DNA of 64,000 bases from PNON01 sp963757065 (GTDB lineage Bacteria > Chloroflexota > Anaerolineae > Anaerolineales > Anaerolineaceae). The notes below the pieces were generated by a model, which saw only the letters and a list, made by a program, of their open reading frames with translations, had not been told where the DNA came from and did not search any database. Each line of letters starts with the position of its first letter. Position 1 is the stretch's first letter. Positions 57,115 to 64,000 of this stretch are shown piece by piece. The position numbers were made by a program, and so were the translations under genes. The stretch covers positions 1 to 64,000 of the forward strand of contig CAVWQC010000007.1 of NCBI GenBank assembly GCA_963757065.1, read 5' to 3'.

Positions 57115-58950
57115 ATGAAACGCATTACAATCGTATTATCAATTTTGGTTGCAACAGCCATGCTCCTCTCAGCATGTGCACCAGCTGCAACCCAAGCCCC
57201 GGCAGCCCCTGCGGCACCTGCAGCTCCCGCTGCCCCAGCCGCACCAGCTGCACCCGCTGCACCCGCTGCCCCAGCCCCAACAACAGCACCAGTAGAACCT
57301 GTTGTTGTGAACTATGAGCGCTCTGAGACCCTTTATACAAGCGGTACTCAGTGGGGTCCTCCTTCCAGCTGGAACCCATTCAATGGTGGTGGTTATGCAA
57401 TGGGCGGAATAGGTCTTGTTTATGAGACCTTATATATCTATGATCCGCTCACCGATAAATTCACACCATGGTTGGCCGCTGAAGACATGAATTGGGTAGA
57501 TGACACAACCCTTGAAATCAAACTTCGCGAAGGTTTGACCTGGGCTGATGGTAGCCCTCTGACTGCCGAAGATGTCAAATTCACCTACGAACTCGCAAAT
57601 CCCAATGGTACTGTCAAAGCCGGTCTTGCTTATGTTGGCCTTTGGAACTTCCTTGAATCAGTCGACAAAGTAGACGATCTGACAGTAGACTTCAAATTTA
57701 AAGCCAATCCTGCCTACCAGGAAGTTGGTTTCTATCTCTGGCAGACTCCAATTGTCCCCGCAGCAATCTGGTCGAAATTGGATGTAAAAGATATTACCGG
57801 TGGCGCTAATGAAGCCGCAGTGGGATCAGGCCCATACATGTACGAAAGCCATGATCAGGATCGCCAGGTTTTGGTCCGCAATGAAAAATGGTGGGGTATT
57901 CCTGTCTTTGGTCTTCCCGGTCCAAAACGAATTGTTGATATCGTCAATGGTTCAAACAACGTCGCTCTTGGCTTGGTATTACAGGGTGGCCTTGATATCA
58001 GCAATAACTTCCTGCCTGGTGTAGCCACCTTAGTTAAGGGTGGTTATGGCATCCAGACCTACTACCCGGATGTTCCATACATGCTTTCAGCCAATGTTGC
58101 CGCATTGATCATCAACCAACAGGTAAAACCGTTGGATGATGTTGAATTCCGCAAAGCCCTTGCCTATGCAATCGATACCAACGATATTGTCCAAACCGCA
58201 TATACAGGCATCGTAAAAGCTGCTGATCCTACCGGTTTGCTTCCTATCTGGGACAAATACGTTGACAAGGACATGGTAGCAAAATATGGTTGGTCATATG
58301 ATCCTGCAAAAGCCCAGGCTATCCTGGCTGCTGCCGGCTATGTGGATGTCAATGGTGATGGTTTCGTAGAAGATAAAGAAGGAAACCCAATCGCTCTGAC
58401 CGTAACCTGCCCAAGCGGCTGGACGGACTGGATGGCTTCAATTCAGATCATATCCAAAAACGCCCAGGCTGTCGGTATCAATATCACTCCTGATTACCCC
58501 GATTATGGTCCATGGCGTGACGCTCAACTGAAGGGTACTTTCCAACTCTCTCTTCAAAATGAAGCCCAGAATAGTTCAACACCCTGGTCATACTACAAGT
58601 GGGTATTCCAGAACCCGATCGAGAATATTGCCACAGCCCAATATGGTAACTACGGCCGCTATGACAATGCAAAAGCCTTCGATCTTGTCAATCAACTTGA
58701 CCAGGTCAAGCTTGGCGACGATGCTGGAATTAAAGCTGTCACTTCACAACTTCAAGAGATCACCATGACCGAATTCCCGACCATCCCATTATGGTACAAC
58801 GGATTATGGTCTCAGGTGAGCAACGCAGTATGGACTAACTGGCCATCATCTGTTGAAGGCTCAAACCATTTCATGCCTGCTACCTGGCGTGGATATTGGA
58901 ACATGTCCGCCATTCAAATGCTTCTCGCTCTAAAACCAGTAACAAAGTAA
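57115..58950 (+). CDS. ABC transporter substrate-binding lipoprotein (family 5)
   Basis: The 611-residue protein has a lipoprotein signal with Cys21 (MLLSAC), an Ala/Pro-rich linker with about nine AAP repeats (residues 23-60), and an SBP_bac_5 domain with DPLTDKFTPWLAAEDM, LTWADGSPLTAEDVKFTYEL and FRKALAYAIDTNDIV. Family-5 binding proteins carry peptides or, in several thermophiles and Gram-positives, cello- or mannooligosaccharides. Location next to the GH130/LacI/GH2 genes supports oligosaccharide. A hairpin follows, separating it from the permeases. Confidence 0.93.
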   Translation: MKRITIVLSILVATAMLLSACAPAATQAPAAPAAPAAPAAPAAPAAPAAPAAPAPTTAPVEPVVVNYERSETLYTSGTQWGPPSSWNPFNGGGYAMGGIGLVYETLYIYDPLTDKFTPWLAAEDMNWVDDTTLEIKLREGLTWADGSPLTAEDVKFTYELANPNGTVKAGLAYVGLWNFLESVDKVDDLTVDFKFKANPAYQEVGFYLWQTPIVPAAIWSKLDVKDITGGANEAAVGSGPYMYESHDQDRQVLVRNEKWWGIPVFGLPGPKRIVDIVNGSNNVALGLVLQGGLDISNNFLPGVATLVKGGYGIQTYYPDVPYMLSANVAALIINQQVKPLDDVEFRKALAYAIDTNDIVQTAYTGIVKAADPTGLLPIWDKYVDKDMVAKYGWSYDPAKAQAILAAAGYVDVNGDGFVEDKEGNPIALTVTCPSGWTDWMASIQIISKNAQAVGINITPDYPDYGPWRDAQLKGTFQLSLQNEAQNSSTPWSYYKWVFQNPIENIATAQYGNYGRYDNAKAFDLVNQLDQVKLGDDAGIKAVTSQLQEITMTEFPTIPLWYNGLWSQVSNAVWTNWPSSVEGSNHFMPATWRGYWNMSAIQMLLALKPVTK

Positions 58951-58963
58951 AGTAACTTTTATA

Positions 58964-59002
58964 TTATTCCTCCTTCCAGTATCATACTGGAAGGAGGAAT
59001 AA
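58964..59002 (+). promoter_or_regulatory. Hairpin between binding protein and permease genes
   Basis: TTATTCCTCCTTCCAGT and ACTGGAAGGAGGAATAA form a 17-bp stem with a 5-base loop (ATCAT). No U-tract follows. Such hairpins after binding-protein genes usually keep that mRNA part more abundant by blocking 3' decay or by partial termination. Confidence 0.75.
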
Positions 59003-59027
59003 GTAATCCCCTGTTTTCGGAGGTCTA

Positions 59028-60020
59028 GTGAGACGGTATTTCAGTAGAAAATTAATAATCTATCTGTTTACTTTTTTTGTGGCGGTAACGATAGATTGGT
59101 TAATTCCCAGGTTCATGCCCGGTAACCCGGTTGACCTGCTCATTTCACGAGCAGGACTCAGGGGGAACGCCGTCAGCCAAATGTATACCTATTACATGGA
59201 AGCTTTTGGCCTAAATCTGCCTATTTGGAAACAGTATCTGAACTTTTGGGTGGCAATTTTTCATGGAGATCTGGGAACGAGCATCTTCTTATTCCCGACA
59301 CCAGTCACCAAGGTTATTGCAAATGCGCTTCCTTATGACATTGCATTGTTAATACCTTCCATCCTTGCAAGCTGGTTTGCGGGGAACAAATTTGGCGCTT
59401 TTGCAGCGCGCAGTAAACGATTGGATAATACTTTACTACCACTCGGGTATATTCTTACAGCCACGCCCTATATGTGGCTGGGCATCTTGATTGCCTGGTT
59501 CTTCGGGATCATACTTCAAGTATTTCCCATCGCTGGTGGTTATAGTTTTTCGATGCGTCCGAACTTATCTTTATTATTCATTTGGAGCTTATTCCAACAC
59601 TGGTTCCTGCCATGTTTATCCTTGTTTATCGTGCAATTTGGGGGCTGGGCTATTGGCATGCGCAATTTGATCATTTATGAACTTGAAGCTGATTACTCTC
59701 ACTTCCTGGAAGCACTTGGTGCGCCAAAGAGTTTGATTCGCAAATATGCTTTCAATAATGCAATGCTTCCACAACTTTCCGGATTAGCTCTCCAGCTTGG
59801 CGTTATCGTAACCGGCGCCCTCGCCACAGAAGTGGTTTTTTCGTATCCCGGAATCGGGTATTTGATCTTGCAGGCAATCCATAACGAGGACTACTTTCTG
59901 CTTCAAGGATGTTTCCTCTATGTTGTTATTGGTGTTCTTTTAGCTAATTTTATTATCGATATTGTTTATGTTATGGTTGACCCACGAACTAGAACCGGTA
60001 TGCAGGGCGGAGGGGCGTAA
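59028..60020 (+). CDS. ABC transporter permease, DppB/OppB type
   Basis: The 330-residue protein has about six transmembrane helices and the BPD_transp_1 domain with the EAA motif ALGAPKSLIRKYAFNNAMLP near residue 226. The GTG start is preceded by CGGAGG. The N-terminal region (RRYFSRKLIIYLFTFFVAVT, DWLIPRFMPGNPVDLLI) is typical of OppB-like permeases. It ends 2 bp before the second permease, with which it would form the membrane channel. Confidence 0.92.
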   Translation: MRRYFSRKLIIYLFTFFVAVTIDWLIPRFMPGNPVDLLISRAGLRGNAVSQMYTYYMEAFGLNLPIWKQYLNFWVAIFHGDLGTSIFLFPTPVTKVIANALPYDIALLIPSILASWFAGNKFGAFAARSKRLDNTLLPLGYILTATPYMWLGILIAWFFGIILQVFPIAGGYSFSMRPNLSLLFIWSLFQHWFLPCLSLFIVQFGGWAIGMRNLIIYELEADYSHFLEALGAPKSLIRKYAFNNAMLPQLSGLALQLGVIVTGALATEVVFSYPGIGYLILQAIHNEDYFLLQGCFLYVVIGVLLANFIIDIVYVMVDPRTRTGMQGGGA

Positions 60021-60022
60021 CC

Positions 60023-60874
60023 ATGAAAAAAAAGAGAAATGAGATTATTTATTTTGCCTTTCGAAACACGAAATTTAAGATTGGTTTGGGAATCCTTCTA
60101 TTTTTTATCATTTTGGCGATCATTGGACCGGTAATCGCAAAATATGCCCCAACCGAGAATGCAGGTCCTCCAAATTCTCCACCTTCTGCAGAGTTTTGGT
60201 TCGGTACAACAACTTTTGGAGAAGATGTATTCTCACAATTCGTAAGCGGTTTATCGTCCACTTTTCTAGTTGGAATTGTTGGCGGTGGAATCGGAACAAT
60301 ACTGGGAATGTTGATCGGTTTTACTGCGGGTTACCGTGGAGGTACCCTTGATGAAATTCTCAACGTTTTAACCAATGTTGTTCTCACCATCCCCGTCCTG
60401 GCTCTTCTTGTCGTAATTTCTGCCTATGTAAAAGTTCGAGGTGTCCTGATTGAATCCCTATTTATCGGAGTGACATGCTGGCCCTGGGCAGCTCGCGCTA
60501 TTCGCGCACAGACTTTCTCCCTTAGAACACGCGAATTTATCGACCTGGCACGCTTAAGTGGAGAGAAACCACTAAAGATCATTCTCACGGAAATTGCTCC
60601 AAACATGGCTTCATATTTGTTTATGACTTTCATTTTAATGTTTGGAGGAGCAATCCTGACTGCCGCCACCCTTGATTTCCTGGGTCTGGGTCCTACTCAG
60701 GGGATTTCTCTGGGGACTATGATGAATATGGCGGTGTTATGGAGTGCATTAATCCTAAAGATGTGGTGGTGGTTTATCCCACCGGGTGTAGGGATCACAG
60801 CCATTGTAGGAGCCTTATACATTATGAACGTTGGTCTGGATGAGATATTCAATCCCAAACTCAGAGAGTTGTAA
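60023..60874 (+). CDS. ABC transporter permease, DppC/OppC type
   Basis: The 283-residue protein has the OppC N-terminal helix (LGILLFFIILAIIGPVIAKY), the FGTTTFGEDVFSQFVSG motif seen at this site in DppC-like proteins, and the permease EAA motif (LARLSGEKPLKIILTEIAP). It is translationally coupled to the first permease upstream and is followed 3 bp later by the first ATPase. Confidence 0.92.
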   Translation: MKKKRNEIIYFAFRNTKFKIGLGILLFFIILAIIGPVIAKYAPTENAGPPNSPPSAEFWFGTTTFGEDVFSQFVSGLSSTFLVGIVGGGIGTILGMLIGFTAGYRGGTLDEILNVLTNVVLTIPVLALLVVISAYVKVRGVLIESLFIGVTCWPWAARAIRAQTFSLRTREFIDLARLSGEKPLKIILTEIAPNMASYLFMTFILMFGGAILTAATLDFLGLGPTQGISLGTMMNMAVLWSALILKMWWWFIPPGVGITAIVGALYIMNVGLDEIFNPKLREL

Positions 60875-60877
60875 ATA

Positions 60878-61840
60878 ATGAGCTTAAAAGTTGATAACCT
60901 TACTATTTATTACCAAACCCTAAGAGGTGAAGTCCACGCCTTGGAAAACACTTCATTCCAAATGGCAGATGGCGAAATCATGGGATTGGCAGGTGAATCG
61001 GGATGTGGAAAGACTACATTAGGGCATAGCCTGACATTTCTTAAACCTCCCATGAAGTACATTTCCGGTAAAGTGACACTCGATGGTGTGGAACTTCCGA
61101 TCTGGGATATGGAAAAAATGAACCCTTTCCGGTTCAGTAAGATCTCCATTATTCCACAGTATGCCATGAATGCCATGAACCCAATTCGCAAGATCGGAAA
61201 AATGACAGAAGAACTGCTTGAATCCAAGAAAGTGGATTTCAAATCAGTCCTGCCCAGCCTCAAACTGCGCCTGGATAAAGTCAAACTGCCGCATGAAGTT
61301 TTAAACATGTATCCGATGGAACTATCCGGAGGTATGAAGCAAAGGATGGTAATGGTGATTTCTACATTGCTTGACCCTTCCATCCTTATCGCTGACGAGA
61401 TCACATCTGCCCTTGACGTAGCCAGCCAGAAGGCAGTCGTTGAGATGCTGGTCGAATTTCGCAACCAGTGCTACTGTAAAAGTGCGATCATCATCACGCA
61501 TGATATTTCAATCTTATATCAGGTCGCAGACAGCATTATGATCATGTATGCCGGTCAACTGGCAGAGAAAGCACCCACAGAATCGATTATCCATTCACCT
61601 CGTCATCCCTATACCAAATTGCTGATCTCATCACTTCCTGAGATCGGTGTGAAGTACTCCGAAAAGAAACTGGCAGGTATTCCCGGCAAACCACCCCTAT
61701 TGCTCGAACCTCCTGCCGGATGTCGATTCAGGGATCGCTGTCCCCTTGCATTTGAAAAGTGCATAGAAGTCCCACCGTTCATCGAAGTTGCAAAAGATCA
61801 TTTTGCAGCTTGCTGGAAGGTAGGTGGAAACCATGCTTAA
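60878..61840 (+). CDS. ABC transporter ATP-binding protein, DppD/OppD type
   Basis: The 320-residue ATPase has Walker A GESGCGKTT, signature LSGGMKQR, Walker B ILIADEITSALD and the switch His (IITHDIS). The C-terminal oligopeptide/dipeptide extension carries CRFRDRCPLAFEKC, which in the family binds an Fe-S cluster. It overlaps the second ATPase by 8 bp, suggesting a heterodimeric ATPase pair for the importer. Confidence 0.94.
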   Translation: MSLKVDNLTIYYQTLRGEVHALENTSFQMADGEIMGLAGESGCGKTTLGHSLTFLKPPMKYISGKVTLDGVELPIWDMEKMNPFRFSKISIIPQYAMNAMNPIRKIGKMTEELLESKKVDFKSVLPSLKLRLDKVKLPHEVLNMYPMELSGGMKQRMVMVISTLLDPSILIADEITSALDVASQKAVVEMLVEFRNQCYCKSAIIITHDISILYQVADSIMIMYAGQLAEKAPTESIIHSPRHPYTKLLISSLPEIGVKYSEKKLAGIPGKPPLLLEPPAGCRFRDRCPLAFEKCIEVPPFIEVAKDHFAACWKVGGNHA

Positions 61841-62861
61841 ACTAGAGGGCGTGACGAAGACCTATCGGGTGGGCATGTTTGGAGGTAAGGAACTTCATGC
61901 AGTTAATGATATTAGTTTTGACGTCCAGGATGGAGAAGTAGTCTCTCTGATCGGTGAAAGCGGGAGCGGAAAATCCACGATCGGAAAAATGATCCTGCGC
62001 CTCATTTCGACAACTACAGGGACAATAACCCTGGATGATTTAAACGTCTCGACGCTCAAAGGCGACTCCCTCAAGGAATATTACCGTCATGTGCAGGGTG
62101 TTTTCCAGGACCCATTCAGCACTTACAACCCGATCTATAAAGCTGATCGTGTATTCAAGACCATTCACGAAGAGTTTTATCCACAGATCAGTGAACAGGA
62201 ATGGACTGGAAAGGTTGACATTGCGATTAAATCTGTGGGTATGAATCCCGAGCATGTGCTGAACAAATATCCCCACCAGCTTAGTGGTGGGCAGCTCCAA
62301 CGATTTCTGATTGCCCGCGCTCTCTTGCTCGACATCAAATTCCTGGTCGCAGATGAGATCATCAGTATGCTCGATGCCTCCACCCGAATTGATGTTCTCA
62401 ATCTTCTTGCCGATCTCAAGACACGTGGATTATCCATCCTGTTCATCACCCATGATCTCTCACTGGCTAATTACATCAGCGAAAAAGCAGTGATCCTCTA
62501 CCGGGGCTGCATCGCAGAAATGGGTTTGACGGATAAAATATTCAACAATCCACAGCATCCATACACGAAAATGCTCATCTCATCCGTCCCGCGTCTGGAT
62601 GAAAAATGGGACAAAGAGATCAATGTGGAGATCAAGGCAACTTCCTCAGAATTCACTACCGGCTGTGTCTATTTTGATCGCTGCCCGCTTGCTTACGAAA
62701 AATGCAAACAAAGACCGCCTTCACTTGAAATTGAACCGGAACATTTCGCATCCTGTTGGAAAGTCTTTGAGGACTATGGGAAATTACCACTTGCAGGGGA
62801 CACGCAAACGCACCCATCTCTGAGACACAAGATTGTGCCTAACGATCATAAAAAGGTTTGA
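61833..62861 (+). CDS. ABC transporter ATP-binding protein, DppF/OppF type
   Basis: The 342-residue ATPase has Walker A GESGSGKST, Q-loop in VQGVFQDPFSTYNPIY, signature LSGGQLQR, Walker B FLVADEIISMLDAS and the His switch (FITHDLS). It also ends with the Cys cluster region (CVYFDRCPLAYEKC). The start at 61833, three codons inside a longer frame, is chosen because it overlaps the previous stop and has AGGTGG upstream. It completes the five-component importer. Confidence 0.93.
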   Translation: MLKLEGVTKTYRVGMFGGKELHAVNDISFDVQDGEVVSLIGESGSGKSTIGKMILRLISTTTGTITLDDLNVSTLKGDSLKEYYRHVQGVFQDPFSTYNPIYKADRVFKTIHEEFYPQISEQEWTGKVDIAIKSVGMNPEHVLNKYPHQLSGGQLQRFLIARALLLDIKFLVADEIISMLDASTRIDVLNLLADLKTRGLSILFITHDLSLANYISEKAVILYRGCIAEMGLTDKIFNNPQHPYTKMLISSVPRLDEKWDKEINVEIKATSSEFTTGCVYFDRCPLAYEKCKQRPPSLEIEPEHFASCWKVFEDYGKLPLAGDTQTHPSLRHKIVPNDHKKV

Positions 62862-62880
62862 CCCTTTATATGGAGTAGTA

Positions 62881-63054
62881 ATGCAATACGGTTCTATTGA
62901 TGATGCTCGTCGTACGTATATCACACCCCAATCTGTTACTCAATATCCGTGGGTAATTGGAAGTAATCATCATCCTAATCCTGTCGAAGGACCTGATAAT
63001 GTTAGGGATACACCGATTGACAATGACCAATCTGCTGAGGAAAACACATTATGA
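62881..63054 (+). CDS. Small protein of unknown function
   Basis: A 57-residue reading frame starting MQYGSIDDARRTYITPQSVT lies between the ATPase and the beta-mannosidase. TGGAG is 5 bases before the ATG, and the stop overlaps the next start (ATGA), so translational coupling is likely. The sequence is polar and Asn/Pro/Asp-rich, with no membrane segment and no family I recognise. It may be an unstructured peptide, a degenerate fragment, or a false ORF. Confidence 0.4.
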   Translation: MQYGSIDDARRTYITPQSVTQYPWVIGSNHHPNPVEGPDNVRDTPIDNDQSAEENTL

Positions 63055-64000
63055 AAATTCAATCGCTGGCAGGTGAATGGGAATTCCAACAAAAAGGCAC
63101 AGCTGAATGGCTGCCAGCCACTGTTCCAGGTGGAGTCCATACGGATTTAATGGCGTTAAGCCGGATTCCGGACCCATTTGCGGGTGACAACGAAAAGCGT
63201 GTCCAATGGGTGGCTGAATCCGATTGGGTCTACCGGACTAAATTTAACTGCTCGAACGAGCTGTTATCTAAAGATAAGGTTTTCCTGGTTTGCGATGGAT
63301 TGGATACCCTGGCAACACTCACCCTGAATGGCATTGAGCTTGGTCACACGGATAATATGTTCCGTCAGTACCAATGGGAGATCAAGGGATTATTAAACGC
63401 AGGGGGTATCAATGAATTAATGATCCACTTTTCTTCACCGGTGAAATTTATAACAGAAAAGCAAGTCATACGACCATTGCCTGGTGTCCCGCAGGCGATC
63501 CATGGCAGTCCGCATATACGCAAAGCTCCATGCCAATTCGGCTGGGATTGGGGTCCGCAACTTCCCCCAATCGGAATTTGGAAGGATATCCGTTTGGAGG
63601 GGTACAGCGTTGCATGTTTTTCGGAAGTTCACCTGCGCCAGGAACATGCCAAAGAAAAGGTGACGGTTGAGGTTCGGGCATGTATCAAGCGCTGGGATGA
63701 AAAACCACTGGTAGCAGAGGTGCGGATTAAGGCACCAAATGGTGATACCTTCGTAAAAAAGGAAGCGATTACTGCCCGGAATGAGGTTACTGTGAAAGTT
63801 CCCATCTCTGATCCGGAGCTGTGGTGGCCGAATGGTTATGGGAGCCAGCCTCTGTATCAGGTGGATATAACCCTCATGTCGGATAATACCGCTGGAGGAG
63901 TTCTTCTGGATAAGCGTTCGTACAACCTTGGATTACGTACGATTGAATTGCGCCAGCAGGAAGATCAGTGGGGGCGTTCCTTTATTTTTGTCGTTAATGG
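63051..64000 (+). CDS. Beta-mannosidase, GH2 family (cut by window end)
   Basis: The open frame from the ATG at 63051 runs to the window end, giving 316 residues of the N-terminal half. The start MKIQSLAGEWEFQQKG, the segment IRKAPCQFGWDWGPQLPPIG near 155-174, and DPELWWPNGYGSQPLYQ are hallmarks of GH2 beta-mannosidases (sugar-binding and immunoglobulin-like domains). The catalytic Glu residues lie beyond the window. GAGG precedes the ATG, which overlaps the small ORF stop. It would hydrolyse terminal beta-mannose from oligosaccharides taken up by the importer. Confidence 0.92.
   Translation, partial: MKIQSLAGEWEFQQKGTAEWLPATVPGGVHTDLMALSRIPDPFAGDNEKRVQWVAESDWVYRTKFNCSNELLSKDKVFLVCDGLDTLATLTLNGIELGHTDNMFRQYQWEIKGLLNAGGINELMIHFSSPVKFITEKQVIRPLPGVPQAIHGSPHIRKAPCQFGWDWGPQLPPIGIWKDIRLEGYSVACFSEVHLRQEHAKEKVTVEVRACIKRWDEKPLVAEVRIKAPNGDTFVKKEAITARNEVTVKVPISDPELWWPNGYGSQPLYQVDITLMSDNTAGGVLLDKRSYNLGLRTIELRQQEDQWGRSFIFVVN

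Overview
The window looks like chromosome of an anaerobic or facultative member of the Chloroflexota, probably class Anaerolineae. This is inferred from the 16S/23S sequence character, a complete pyruvate:ferredoxin oxidoreductase, many PAS-type sensors and WD40-like lipoproteins, and moderate base composition. A 16S database search would settle it. I see no prophage, no CRISPR array and no classical insertion sequence. Mobility signals are limited to short palindromic repeats, one of which frames a small GIY-YIG nuclease gene.

Layout. (1) 1-4940: an rRNA operon entered inside the 16S gene, ordered 16S, tRNA-Ile(GAU), tRNA-Ala(UGC), 23S, 5S. (2) 4.99-7.17 kb: a repeat-rich patch around an HTH regulator/membrane protein pair and the GIY-YIG gene. 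(3) 7.2-13.5 kb, minus strand: a MacAB-type export operon (adaptor, ATPase, permease, Gly-rich lipoprotein) followed by a response regulator and histidine kinase. (4) 13.7-14.4 kb: rpsU and infA. (5) 14.6-19.5 kb: nifJ and a dihydroorotate-dehydrogenase-like gene. (6) 19.7-24.5 kb: a very large beta-propeller lipoprotein broken by one frameshift. (7) 24.8-32.6 kb: a DUF1003 protein and signalling genes (a frameshifted NarL-type kinase, its regulator, a PAS-GAF-HD-GYP protein, and an OmpR-type kinase/regulator pair). (8) 32.7-41.5 kb: a stress/envelope island with Dps, CsbD, YggT-like, GlsB-like and tiny membrane proteins, a CBS protein, two AI-2E-family proteins, a YihY/BrkB protein, a lipid kinase and a PAP2 phosphatase. 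(9) 41.7-48.8 kb: c-di-GMP proteins (a paralogous HD-GYP gene with two frameshifts, a receiver-PAS-GAF-GGDEF protein) and a lone receiver. (10) 48.9-49.7 kb: second copies of csbD and glsB plus a small membrane protein. (11) 49.9-51.4 kb, minus strand: DinB-like and isoprenoid-synthase-like proteins. (12) 51.7-54.7 kb: a sulfur cluster (HTH-PocR regulator, sulfide:quinone oxidoreductase-like protein, DsrC/TusE-like and DsrE2-like proteins). (13) 54.8-64.0 kb: a beta-mannoside utilisation locus (GH130, LacI regulator, five-gene oligosaccharide/peptide-type ABC importer, a small ORF, and a GH2 beta-mannosidase cut by the window end).

How it fits together. The two best-resolved metabolic modules are beta-mannoside uptake and cleavage under a LacI repressor with clear palindromic operators, and sulfide handling under a PocR-type regulator with GTTATAAC palindromes at its own start. 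The middle 20 kb is dominated by signal transduction and envelope/stress functions. The main candidates for something undescribed are a GIY-YIG nuclease gene enclosed by perfect 19-bp inverted repeats, a three-copy intergenic hairpin element with a compensatory base change and a conserved loop, and a duplicated CsbD-GlsB pair sharing a 14-bp inverted repeat.
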